In this document: piece by piece, positions 1-12,079 of the stretch
How the letters are laid out: the number at the start of each line of letters is the position of its first letter
Numbering within the stretch: the stretch's first letter is position 1
Origin: Davidsoniella eucalypti
Lineage: Eukaryota > Ascomycota > Sordariomycetes > Microascales > Ceratocystidaceae
Length of the DNA stretch: 64,000 nucleotides
Assembly: GCA_004009845.1 (NCBI GenBank)
Contig: RMBW01000057.1
Span: 143,847-207,846 of the forward strand
Direction: 5' to 3'
The notes under the pieces: model-generated
Told to the model about the DNA's origin: nothing
Seen by the model: only the letters and a program-made list of their open reading frames with translations
Database searches by the model: none
Position numbers and translations under genes: made by a program

Positions 1-857
1 AAATCTACCATCTACCAGCCTCTTGCAACAAGTAGGTTCTCCTCTGCATCTCGATATGGAATATCTCCACTACGAACAGCTCAAGCAATAGCAGAAGTCT
101 GGGCTTGAAACGGCTGATGTACTTGCAAAATCAAGCTCTATGTCTATAGCTAGAGCTCACAGATGACTAGGAACACCAAAAAGCTACGTTAGAAATCTCT
201 GCTTCGCCGGTAACAGGGCTTCCGAGTCAAGATTATAAATAAATTTCGCGAGCATCTTCATTGAAAACAAAAAAACAGTTGAGATTGTACATATTATACA
301 TACTGATTGTTGTGTAGGGTTGTAAATATCACACAAGTAACCCTAGGGTGTCTTACATAGTATTCCTAATCCTAACCCTAAGCAGAGTGCCGTTTCTCTC
401 AAAGTCGTCCATGTTGTCAAAGTTTTCATCAGTTGAAAAACTAGTTAGCTATATTGTTTTGGGTTCCTTATCTAATGTCTACAACGTGTTATTTTATGAA
501 AACTTGGCATCATATTCCCTCTCTGATGCAACCTGAGTGCGTGCCTAAGTGTTTCTAGGGCTGGCTACCTAGTGTTTTTACTTTTCAGTGCATAGTTGCA
601 GAATACAATATCTTTAGTCTATCATAGACGTTAAAGAGTTCTGTACTTCCGGTAGAGAGATGTTTCGGTAGCAAATATACGACAAAATGCTGTCGGTTGT
701 CGGTTGTCGTTGGAGAAGATGAAGTGGATTCACCGTGTAGTTGAATAAACCCTACGCAACATTTTATATTATAAACGTAGTTACACACTTATGAAGTAGA
801 CATATGAAATAAACCCTTAACCTATGAAACATTTAACCTGAAGTTTGTACATTCTAT
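1..857. other. Gene-free stretch downstream of rad50
   Basis: This is AT-rich sequence with no convincing gene on either strand. The small open frames here are short, lack family resemblance and have no splice context. A few telomere-like words (CCTAACCCTAA around 368-382) occur singly and are not a repeat array. The last part probably holds the rad50 3' untranslated region. Confidence 0.6.
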
Positions 858-3800
858 CTACATAACATGAGTGATACTTTCACGTATAATAACACTGTTG
901 GCACGGTCGTCTCTCTTGACTCTGTAAAAGACATCGCAGAAAGCGCTACAGCGCATGCTCCGTAAGAACTCCTCATCGTGAGTGATAATGATGAGTTGGA
1001 AATTGGACTGGGCTTGGCGTTGTTGGATCAAGTCATGTAGACTATGTGCCAACGCCTTGATGTTGTCCGTGTCGAGATTGGTAGTCGGCTCGTCTAGGGC
1101 AATGATGCCGCAGTTGACGCCAAACGACTCGGCTAAAGCAAGACGAATGATGATGCTAGCCAGGACTTTCTGACCGGCACTGCAACGACCACGCATGTCC
1201 ATTTCAGTGCCCTGCTTACTCATGACGACGCGGTAGTTGTAGTTACGCCGGCCCGTAGCGCTCTCGGCGTCGGAGCGAATCATGATATAGTCGATATCGT
1301 CGCCCTTGTACGTACTCTTCCATAGATCGACCGCTGTCTCGTTGACCTGTCGCATCTTCATCGCGTGATACTGCATGATGGCCTTGTCCAACGCGTCACT
1401 ATAGCGCCCAAGATCCTCGATGGCTGCCTTGGTGGTCTCGACCTTGATGTGAGCTTCGCGGTAGTTGTGTGATGCGTTCTTGTACTCCATCTCCCACACA
1501 TCGAGCAACTTGCGCAGTTGGTCGTCGCGGCTCTTCATCATGCCCATGACCGATCCACGCTCCGCCAGTAACTTGCTGTTGTAGCTTTCTAGCGCGTTGG
1601 CCTCCTTCTCTAGCGCTTGATGGTCTTCGGTAGCGTTACGGTCTTCGAGTGCCGCGATGTCCGAGCGCAGATCTTGCAAGCTGCGTAGATTCTTGCGGTA
1701 GTTGAGGTTATCCGAGATGTTCTTCTTCTGCCGGTCGCCGCTGTCGATTTCCGTCTTGAGCGCGTTTCCCTTGCGCGTCAGCTCACTAATTTGGACGTCG
1801 AGCTCACTGATCCTCTTCTCTAGTGCCGCAACCTCATTCTGGTTCGTCGCTAGGTTGGCCTGGCCACCACTATCGAGGTACGCGCGGATATCATTCTCGA
1901 TAGGCTTGAGTTCGTTTATGGACGCTGTAACCACATCGCGCTCGTCGATGGCCGTCTTCTCCTTTTGTTTCCCATTACGCACAATGTCATCCATGAACGA
2001 CTTGGCCTCTAATAGCTGCGCACCGGCGACCTCCAGCTCGCGGTCTGCTTTGCTGATTACTTCGCGCTGGTGCGTCCGGTCGTCCTTGAGGGTACCAATC
2101 TGCTTCTGCAAATCGTCCTTCATCTGAAGCTGCATCTTGGCGTGATTGACCTTGCCTTGGATATCTTTGAGTTCCATCTCTAGTGACGATAGCTGGTCCC
2201 GTGCGCGGTGTTTGTCGGCGACTAGATCTTCCTCCTTGGCCTTGGCTGCCCGCATCTTGTTGTCGCAGTCTCCTAATAGATCATTGATGTCTTCTGCCGT
2301 CCTGCTAGTTCCTGCACTTTCCGACTGCTGCGACTCAATGCGGTTTATGTTGGATTCTGACTCGGCTATTTCCTTGAGGGTTTGGCTAAACGTCGTGACT
2401 GTCTTGCCCAAGGACTTGATTGACTGCAACTGCTCGTCTTCTTCGGCTAGTTCAACTTCGATGTCGACAACTTGGTTTTCTAGAGTGTCATATTCTACCT
2501 CAAGACTTCCAACTTGTGTCTTGAGGTCCGGAATCTCGCCTTGTAAACGTCTGAACGTCTCGTAATCCTTCCGTAGATTCTTGAGTTCTTCAAGAATCTT
2601 GACCGACTCATCGAGCTCTTGTTCCGACTCCTGCTTGTCCTTCGGGTTCAGCTTCTCCAATATCTTCTTTTCCATGCGAGCCCGGAATGCGCTATGACTA
2701 GGCTCAAACGGCCGCTCGCAAAGCTTGCACGAGTTCTTTTGGTTGAAATACTTGTGGCATTGCGTATAATACTTAGCGAGAGCATCCCATAGGCCTATCT
2801 CGGCCTTGCAATCTTCTACCTTCTCTTCATAGTGGCTCAACTCGCCGTCGAAATCGTCGGCTCCAAGTGAATCTTGGTTGATACTGCGCAGGTAGTCGGC
2901 AACCTTCTTTTCACACACTTCGGCCTCAGCAGCAACACTGCTCAAGTTGGATCGTACAGACTTGAGCTTCACATCAAGTTTTGTCTGGTTGCCCACCATT
3001 TGGTCACGTTTAGCCTTGACATCGCGGGATTTGTTCTCCTTGGCTGATAAAGCGGCTTGATATAGAGAATCAAGGGTCTCTGGCGTCCACTCAGCCTTGA
3101 GAAACTCGCTCAGTTTACCCTGCCAAGTAGTTTTGAGAGAGTCTAGCATCAATTTATGCTTTGAAAGTTGGTCTTTGTGGAAGTTCAACTGGGCCCGGTC
3201 CTGGGCTAGTCGAGAACACTCTACAAGTTCGCGGTTGAGTTTCATACTCTCATGGGATAAGTCGGACTGAACGCTCTTTTCGTGTCTGATCTTAACATCG
3301 TAGTCAACTTCCGAGAACTGGGCCCGGGCCTTCTCGAGTTTGTTTTCGGTGTCTTGTACTTGGCCGTTCAACATGACTAGGGAGCTTTCGTCGCAGTCCA
3401 GGTTTCGCATGCGTTGATGGAGAGTGCCACTTTGGCGATCAATGTCGTCAATACGGCGCTTGGCAGTCTGTTTCTCGTGTTCTAGCGAAGACTGCTTGCG
3501 TTCCAGAGTAGAAATTCCGCTACGAGCCTTGTCAACCTCAACTCCGACTTGGTTCTGAATACGCTCTAGATCCTTCTTTTTATCAGACAATAGTCGTTGA
3601 ATCTTCTCATTAAACGAGAGGACTTGGCTTTCGCTTAGGTGCTCATCGTCATAGCCGATGAATCCATGTTCTTGTGCAGCAATCTGGATTAGCTGAGACC
3701 GAGCGAGGAGTTGACGCTCATACTTTTCTTTATCCGATTGATGCTTTCCTTGCTCGGAGAGCTTGAGTGACATTTCTTGTCGAGTAGCAACCAAGGTCTT

Positions 3801-4854
3801 CTGTACTTGAGAGTACTGTTCGCGGTTGGCGTTAGCCTCTTGGAGGAACTGATCCATGCGGTCTTTGTAGTTGCTCAACGCGGCCTCTAGGGTCTCGTCA
3901 TCATCGGGCAGTTCGTCGAGTGTCTCCTTGAGCTCTTCGACATTGTTCTCGGTGTACTCGAGCTGTTTCTTCTTGTTCTCAAGGTCGTAGATTAGACTGA
4001 GGAAGGTATTCGCCTGTTGTCGTAGAACCTTGATGCGCTCACGTGTCTCGTTCATCTCTGTGGTGATTTGCCCGCACTTTTCACGATCTCCCTCAATGGC
4101 GACTTGTAGCTCTCGGGATTCTTTCTCCGTACGCTCACCACGCTCTTTATTGTCCTTATCGTGATCCTCTCTCTGCTTGAGCACACGTAGATCTTCGCCC
4201 TTTTTCTTGCGTAGCGTCTTCAAGTTGTCAATGGCCTTTGTGTATTTCTGGGCTTCGAAGATCTCGTCAAAGCGCTTTTTTAGCGCCGAGGGCTCGCTTA
4301 GGGGCCATAATGACTCGTCCTGGTGACAGAAGATGACGGCATCGAGGACAGCGGGTGATACGCCAAGATAGGTTGGGATGGCCTCATCTAACTGTGCGAC
4401 ACGGGTGGAGACAACACTGCGCTCGCCGTTATTAAGTACAAGCAGTGAGCCTTCCAGTGTCTTCATAGATCGCGTGGCCTTTTTGACTGTCAGCTGGATG
4501 TTGCGGTTGACCACATATTTGGCACCATTAGCTGATTTGAAAGACAGCTTGACCTGAGCGAGCACCTCTTTTGATTGTGCAAGCTGTGAAGATGGGTTAG
4601 CTCAGTACAAGACATGTGTATATCTCGTTGTGATGAATTAGAAGTACCTCTGGGTCGTGGATAAAGGCACCGCCTTTGCTGTTTGGTGGTAGTTCGCCTG
4701 TAGTGGCATATTTCAAGCATTCGATGATAGTCGTCTTGCCTGATCCGTTGTAACCCACGATCAGGGTTAGTGGAGTATTGAACTGTATTGTCTCTCGAGA
4801 AGTAGGCCCGAATGAGCGGATGCCCTGGATGGACAATTTGTCGATTTTGGACAT
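858..4854 (-). CDS. rad50: Rad50 DNA double-strand-break repair ATPase
   Basis: This is the ATPase/tether subunit of the nuclear Mre11-Rad50-Nbs1/Xrs2 complex, which binds, tethers and helps resect broken DNA ends and supports telomere maintenance and checkpoint signalling. There are two exons, 4854-4648 and 4583-858, split by a 64-nt intron (GTACTT...CACAG), giving 1310 residues, the usual Rad50 length. Visible landmarks are the N-terminal start MSKIDKLSIQGIRSFG, the Walker A motif GYNGSGKTT (about residues 34-42), a Q-loop region VIFCHQDE, very long flanking coiled coils rich in K/E/Q/L, and the zinc hook CKLC at about residues 688-691 in the centre of the coil. The C-terminal ATPase lobe has the signature SAGQKVLASIIIRLALAE and the Walker B/D-loop LDEPTTNLD near residue 1232. 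All catalytic elements look intact. The start is the only ATG that gives the conserved N terminus. The neighbour upstream is wc-2, divergent and 4.5 kb away. Confidence 0.97.
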
Positions 4855-7800
4855 GATAGATACACAGACAAGATATCAAATGATCAAGTCTGGAGGGGTT
4901 CTGTGACAGTAGCGTCGTGGTAGCTCGAGATAGAACGAGGACGCCACCCTTTCTAATTTGGTCGTTCACCTGTAAAATCCTGTAACGTAGACAGTTGAAT
5001 ATATACAGAAGACGGCTATTCCTATAAAACGAGATGCATAATTAATTGACACAGAATCGCCAGTATTATTTTCCCACCGTCGTCAAATCTTCGTGGCTGA
5101 ATAAGCAGCTTCTTCATAACTTGTCTCGATATTCGCTGCTTTTGCCAATGGCGCGACGCCGCAACCCCAAAAACGCGTTAAGCTCCAATATGTGACGTGT
5201 GCACGTGACGTCGCATTTTAGCTATTTAACCACATTTAGCGCGCCACACTATAAACGCCACGTCTGTGTAACACCAAGATCATTGTCATCTGATAGATCG
5301 GCAACCCTAGGGTCCAGCAACGACTGTAGCGTAAAAGTGACATAATAGCAATATCGAGATAACTCGATATTCACATGTCCATTTTTGTTCATTTTGCTTT
5401 TTACTCTTGCTTTATGACCTTTTGTGTTTGTCCCGATGACATAGTTTCCGTTGGTCCCCTTGCGCCGCCTTTGAGAATAAATTGCCTTGTCATGGCCCTG
5501 TGTAACCATAGTCTCTGAAGCAAGCAATCAGTACCGGATGAAAAGTAGACGAATGCGAGTGGTCCAGTATATCATAGATTTAGCCTCCAGGCTCATCCTT
5601 CCTCTTTTATGAGTTGAAGCTTACCATCTATTCTTACGATATCACCGTTGAACCAGATAATAAATTGAGAGTTCCTATAATCACACAACTGTTATGATTC
5701 AAGTACAATAGTAGCTCAAGTTATGCTTGCATGCTGTGTTATTCTAGTCTAAGCACAAGGCAAAACGCTGTATCTTTTATTTCGTCTCAACTCCCTCTCT
5801 ACTTCTTTGGTTTCGCTCTTCCGTATTATCAAGCTTTCTGGTTCTAAAGTCTGCGCCCTGTTCCGGTGAAATCACTCACCGGTCCTATCGTAGTATATCG
5901 GGTGAATTCTATTTAGGTAGATTGGCGCGTTCCATCTTTGTACTTCACAACATAGCTACTAAAAGTAGAATGAAGAAACAATATGAAGCCAGTCATGTGC
6001 CGACTCGTGCTATAATGAAAAGATGGATAGCGAAACCTAAAAAGGGATAGAACTGAAAGATACGCAAGTGCAAGGCTAGTGGCTCAATCACTACCGGCAG
6101 ATGTCTCCTTGCCACTTGAGACTCAATTTTTACATCAATTTTTTATCATCTATATCCTTTTCCTCTGCCTGATGCTGGGCTTGGGTCTGTGCTATATCAA
6201 GCCCGTCTTCCGACACATCTTCTCTGGACTTTTTGTATATCTGTAGCTGCTGTGATCAAGGCGGCGTAAACACCTTATACATATGTATGTCTCTCTCCTA
6301 AGGGCTAGTATACTTGTTGCTTTCCGTTTCTAAGAACAAGGGAATCGTTAGTGTACAGCCTCGCGTAAAGGCCGCTCCTTCTAGTATTCAAAATCATGAA
6401 AAGTCTTCAACAAAAACACATGTTTCCAATCACAGTTTCTGCATACTCTATTCTATTAAAATCCGTATCTAACTCTAGTCCACTTCTATAGGCCAAGGAT
6501 AAAACAAGGCGATGCGAGCGATCGTTGGCCTTAGATATTACCAAATAGTGATGCAAACAAAAGAACAAACACGACTGCGGAATCTGCAGGTATCCGGGAT
6601 AGATTTTGACCGCCCTTGTATTTTTAACAGTAGAATAGCAGTAAAAATATACAAACAAGTTCAGAAACAGAAAGTAGATGCAAGGAAAAAGGCTTTCTTA
6701 TCTCATAATGATATCACCTCCACCTAAAAATGGTAGGTCACTTGATGTAATAAAGCCTCTCACGCGAGCTATTCATTTCTAGGTTCCTTTTTCCTCAAGC
6801 TCGTGATAAGAGAGTTGGTTTTTTGGAATCAACCCAATATCTCAAGTAGCATAGTGAACCAGTATTGCTTTTTTTGCCTTTCTCGCCTACCCGCTACATA
6901 TTTCTTTTTTTCCCTCTTTTGTTGGAACCTGGGTCTTCTTGTTTGGAGAAACACTGCCTTTGAGACATCCAGCCAGACCTAGAACAACGCAGACCAGTCA
7001 CAGATGCTACCTGGGTCGGTGGCGCATGACACATTTCACACTATTTTATTTTGCGTTTTAATGCTTTTGTGTATGAAGTATTGACCAAAGTGGATGGTTA
7101 GGCGACATGAAATATGTCCAAAAGTAAAAACATTGTATAGCAATGCAACTGTGTACGGATAGGCTATACAGGATTATGTAAATATAGAGATATATATACA
7201 TATGTTCACTAGTGTACATGTATACATACTTGTGCTCTTGTGATAATATCAGCAGTACAACCTAATCAGACACAAGATAGATGTAAAGAGGAAGCTATAT
7301 AGATAAATGTATAGGCTGAAACAAGGTATCTTTTTTTTTTAAGTATGTTTCTAACACCCCCCCCCCCTCATAATAAAAGAAACCAGCTAAGTAGCCACCT
7401 GCTGCAAGATTTCCAACAACGTCAAAACTCCTAGCTAATCCTAAATCTGGTGATCGATAATCTAGCGTCCTCTCCAAGACTCTTCTTGCTATATGTTGGC
7501 TGGTTATCGGATATTAACATATTTTAGTAGCAAACCGGCCACGCCACGCCATAGCCTCTACACCATCTACTATGTCATCGCTATATATCATCATAGTTTC
7601 TTTGTTTCCTTGTCTCTTTGTTGATTATAACAACAAAGCATGTTTAGCCTATTGCTTTCCCACCACTATTAAGGTTCTTAGTTGGCCTAGATCACTTGTT
7701 TCTTCTCGCCGTAGGAACTCTTTGGCTAGACTTGATGCCTAACCGGTGTTTGTTTCTTTTCCTTCTCCTCTTTCTGTGCTTCCATAAGCCATCGTTGCTC

Positions 7801-9392
7801 CGGTACCTCCGCAATACTTTGGATGTCTCCTTTGGACATGAATCAGGCTCCTTTTCTTATGTGTAGCCCAGTCATGTCTCAAGATACATCAACAACTACG
7901 CATAGATACACACAAGATAACGAGAACAACAGACCAAAGGGAAAACAAAGGTCCTCCGGGGTGTTTTCCAGGTCCTAAATATAGTAGTCACTCGCTGGCC
8001 TGATCCAGGAGCTGGTTTCCCAGCATCTTCCTTCCCTTCCTGCGTATGCCTTGGGGCAAGGTTTCTTGTTTTTGTTTTATTTTGCTGTGGGAGGAGTGGG
8101 GTTTGTTAGGCAAAGGACTCAAATATCCTGTTTAAGCTGGACACGACGCAGATCTAGCGATGGACTCTTTGTTGCTGGAGAGCCAAAAAAGGAGGAGGGG
8201 ACAAGAAGACGAAGAAGAGGAGCAGAGACACTCCAATGCGTCGTATGCGGCGGGTAGTTACGGATACTTAGCATGAAAACGGCTTAGCATGTGAAGTTGC
8301 ACATGGAAGTAGCAGCAATAATAGCATCAACAGCCGCAACGAGAACCCAGTCGCTCTCGCATTTTCCACTCCAGACTATAAATTCGCCCGGGAATACCCA
8401 TGAGAAACCGAGAATACAAGGCCTTCCCACCTTGGTTTTGTCGCCGGTGTTCTTTTCGTAGTCCAAAGAGCAGTCTAACGCTGCACCCGGGGAGTGAGCG
8501 AAGAGCAGGCTGGCTGACGCAAAGAGAAGACAAGAATAAATGGGCAGATAAATGAAAAGAGCACCAACGCGAAAATATTCCCGTGCTTTACGCTGTGTAG
8601 CCTTGGCGACGATTCTGTATCTTTTTTGTCCATCTCATTCTCATTGTTTTTTTTTCTCGGGATTCTAGAGGGATACGGGCCTCAGAATACGGGCTTCAAC
8701 ACACGGGGAATCCATCCGCCTCTGCAGATTCTGCTTCGGCCTGCCTTCTTGGACCTTTCATTCTACAAGGCTTTCTAAGTCTCAGTTCTCAGCTGATGCT
8801 TGGAGCCGTACTGTCTATCAGATGCTCTTGTTCGTCATGTGGGCGTCGATATGGGGCTACTAGTCCCCGAGGCCAGCACAAGTATCATCTGCATTTACAT
8901 CTAGCATTTGTATATATATATATACCGAACCTGTTCTCAGTAGATCTACTAGTTTCTGTGGTCCTCTCGCTCTGTCTTCGTCTTGTTTTGTCTTGCTTGT
9001 TTCTTCTTCTGTCCTGAGCTACACATTTACACCTCCACAACATCTACATATCTCCGCCGTTTTTGTCTCTAATTTTGTTTACCCAGAGGTCCTGTTTTTC
9101 CGTTCTCTTTCTCTTTCTCTTTCTCTTTTCCTTTGCTCTTTTTATTTTATTGAAAGATACAGATCGCTAGACCTTGCCCCTCCTTATTTTTGTTCTACCA
9201 AGCCTACCCTTGCTTGTTTTAACACCCGCTTGACTTGCACACTTGTTGCTATTTCAAGTCTCTGCTGGCCCTGCTCTCTCATTTCATGTGTCTTGAAATA
9301 TAAATCTAAACCTAAATCTGGCCTGCGCTCAGAGACGTCTCTCCTTATCTATATTATCACCGTCGCTGACTAAGCCCGTATAAAAGTCTCCA
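4855..9392. other. 4.5-kb divergent intergenic region between rad50 and wc-2
   Basis: This holds the two divergent promoters. Apart from the rad50-proximal promoter cluster it carries no recognisable gene; open frames of 60-126 codons have no family resemblance. There is a poly-T run followed by a poly-C run at about 7331-7367. From about 8900 the sequence becomes pyrimidine-rich, with an AT-alternating TATA-like stretch near 8911-8925 and CTTTCT-type repeats at 9103-9131, typical of a fungal core promoter and long 5' leader for wc-2. Small upstream open frames lie in that leader. Confidence 0.6.
5144..5212. promoter_or_regulatory. Candidate rad50 promoter elements: CCAAT, MluI box, CRE/E-box
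   Basis: About 290-360 bp upstream of the rad50 ATG there is a cluster of known fungal promoter words: CCAAT (5145-5149), ACGCGT (5173-5178, the MluI cell-cycle box bound by MBF in yeasts), and GCACGTGACGTC (5201-5212), which joins a CACGTG E-box to a TGACGT CRE core. DNA-repair genes are often MBF targets in ascomycetes, so cell-cycle control of rad50 is a reasonable inference. The words are short, and function is not shown by sequence alone. Confidence 0.4.
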
Positions 9393-11628
9393 ATGTCACG
9401 ACAGGACCATGGGCTGTCCATGACGTCTGGAGGCTACGGTGGTTTTGGTCTGGGCATAGACTCCATGCAGGTAATTATCTTTTTAACCAACTCTCCTCCT
9501 GCTTGATTTCGAACTAATGTGTCACATCTGTTGGTAGAGCCAGGACTTTCTTTTTGAGGACATTGGCCACGCCTCTTCGCTCTACGACTTCAACCCCGCG
9601 GCATATTCACCGCTTGTTCCTGCTGTGCCTCTCTATGCCAGCTCGTCTTATGACGATGGAGCCCAAATACTAGCGGCCGGGGACTTCGGCTATTACTCCG
9701 GCGATGCGCCGCCGGGATCCGATATGTTACCTCCGAATAGTCAGGATGATATAAACCAACTGCTATCTCATCCACAGCAACAAGTACCGCCGCAGCAATA
9801 TCTGCGTCCGGTCCAAACTAAAACTCCTGTGCAGAATGATCGCGGTCTAGCTCGACCTCAGAGTGTTTCTGCGTCTTCTCTTCCTCCTCCTCCAACTTCT
9901 CAGCAACAGCAGCAGCGGGCTGGTTATCTCTCTGGATCTTCGACGCCTAGTGCATCCATGGCCAATGTTCTGCGGCGCCGTGACTTTATCCCCAAAATGC
10001 TCGAGAAGCTTCCCGTGATTATGATGCTACTATCTCCCACTCAGCAGATTCTCTACATATGTCCATCCATACAGAGTATCCTCGGGTATTGCTCCGAAGA
10101 ACTTCTCGGTTCATATCTACAAGATCTCATACATCCCGATGATAGGTCGGTTTTCGCTGACGAACTCGAAGACTGCCTCAAAGAAGGCCTGAATATCGAA
10201 ATTTTTCACCGTCTACGCCGTAAAGACGGTCGTTGGGCTGCGTTCCAAACTAAAGGTCACGTACAGTCAGCTAAAGTATCTGACATCATATCGACAGCGA
10301 GCTATTTAAACCAACACCAATACCACCATTCAGGGAGTTCTACAGCTGCTTTGACACTTGCTCAGACACAGTTTTATGCCCAGCTTCACGACCCGGAAAA
10401 CGACCGGCTATCACCCATCATCTCGCTCAACGCGCAGCTAGTACAGAGTCCAGAAGGACACATGTTCGACTCGTTCTTGGAACACAAATCAATGAATCTG
10501 CAACTCAAGAAACGTCTTAGCGCCGAGCAACAGCAGCAGCAACAACTCGGCCGGCAACGCGGAACCTCTCGACGCCACTCAGTCCAGCAAGTTCACCCAA
10601 GGGACCAACAGCGGCAGTTTCAATATGACGAGGACCCAATGATTCCATACGACAGTTCGAATGCCGCCTTTGGTCTATCTTCTTCGTCTGAAGCAGACCA
10701 ATATTCAAGTTTCCCTCGCTCTGCTCAAGGTACTACCATTTCTCGTTTCTTCCTGTCCTGTTTAGATCACTAACTAACCCTAAACATGCTATACAGGACT
10801 CGATGCTGCCGGCGTCATCCATCTCTTCACCGGTCTAGAATATGCCAAGGGCGAACGTAGCTGTGGTCTAAGTCTAGGCCGTCATAACGGCCAACTAACC
10901 TCCGTTAACGTTCATCCCATGGACTTTTCCTCAGCTACATCTCCTGTGCCATCGGCGTCTGACCTCCATAACATGCCATCGTCTGTCTCTTCCTCCTCTT
11001 CTTCTGCAGCCACTGCCGGTCTTCCACCCGGATGCCATCTTCCATCGTCTTCAGCATCACTGTGTGGTCCTCCTGGCACTCCTTACGGCTTACACCATCC
11101 CGGGCTCGCAATGGGCATGTCTACAGCCTCTAACATGTCTGGGACGTACGGTGATAGAATCCACGATAAAAAGAAGAGACAAAAAATGCCAGACAACTAC
11201 GTGTGTTCTGATTGTGGTACGTTCTACTTCCTCTAACAAAAGCCTAAAGAAGCAAAAAAAAGCTCGCTCTATACGACCACCCATCTTCTAAACTCTAACC
11301 CCGACCTTTCTCTCCAGGTATCACAGATTCCCCCGAGTGGCGCAAAGGCCCAGAAGGTCCCAAGACTCTCTGTAATGCCTGTGGTCTACGCTGGGCCAAA
11401 AAAGAAAAACGCGCAGCTGCCAACGCCAACAATACTAGTAATAGCAGCAGCAGTAACAACAATGGCAACCCTAACAATAACTTGAACTCGAATTCTTCTT
11501 CTATAGCTCCGGCCCTTTCTATGTCATCCGTTGCAACAGGTCTTTCATCTTTCCAAGATGAAGAAATGATGCAGAGTCAGAATCGTCACGGTCAAGTTGA
11601 TATGTTTTGCTTGAACAGAGGGTATTAA
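9393..11628 (+). CDS. wc-2: White collar-2-like PAS/GATA zinc-finger transcription factor
   Basis: This is the partner of the blue-light photoreceptor White Collar-1 in the nuclear white-collar complex, which activates light-responsive and clock genes through GATA sites. There are four exons, 9393-9470, 9538-10729, 10797-11216 and 11318-11628, giving 666 residues; all introns are GT-AG and frame-consistent. A single PAS domain starts near residue 170 (LPVIMMLLSPTQQILYICPS, then DLIHPDDRSVF). The GATA finger at about 560-585 is C-X2-C-X18-C-X2-C with CSDC and CNAC, split by the last intron. The 18-residue loop is the white-collar type rather than the 17-residue loop of animal GATA factors. There is no LOV photoreceptor motif (GRNCRFLQ) and only one PAS domain, so this is WC-2, not WC-1. 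Q-rich and S/N-rich low-complexity segments lie N- and C-terminal. At 666 residues it is somewhat longer than Neurospora WC-2 (about 530). Confidence 0.92.
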
Positions 11629-12079
11629 TTAAACTGCGGTGTTATTGAACCCTATATGGCTTGGCCAGGGTTAATATAAACCCTATTGACGAAAATATTT
11701 TTGTGACATGCTTTGCTTGACCATTTTTTGTGGTTTTTTTCGTTTCAACTATTCCTTTGCATTCTTATAGTCACTTTCTTTTCCGTTTCTCGTTTCTTGA
11801 TAATACATAAACAATAATATCTTTATTTTTTTTGAGTAAAAACCAAATAGAAACTCGTAGCAATGTATTTACTTAATAACCAAAACCTATTTCAAGAAGA
11901 GAAAGATAATAAAAAAACCAGACAATATGCATAATCGAAATAAATACACTTCCTTTTCTCGATACTAGTAAAATTCTGTGAAAAGAAAAAAAACTGAATA
12001 TGCTTGCTATTCGCCCATCAAATCAACTGTCTAACAAGACAACATTGATTTCAACTATGCCCTAACACCTTTTTAATAT
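11629..12079. other. Short intergenic between convergent wc-2 and PhoD-like genes
   Basis: This is AT-rich sequence with T-runs and A-runs that fits two facing 3' untranslated regions. I see no gene. Confidence 0.6.

Noticed and set aside
56..163. Frame with a phrase resembling the end of a LINE RNase H domain (TADVLAKSS)
   Set aside because: Only about ten residues match the general G-N-E-x-A-D-x-L-A-K pattern and a stop lies just before; too short to support an element relic.
365..382. Telomere-like CCTAATCCTAACCCTAA
   Set aside because: A single imperfect copy inside ordinary sequence; no array and no chromosome end.
5249..5527. 92-codon minus-strand frame upstream of rad50
   Set aside because: No recognisable domain, and it overlaps promoter DNA; likely chance.
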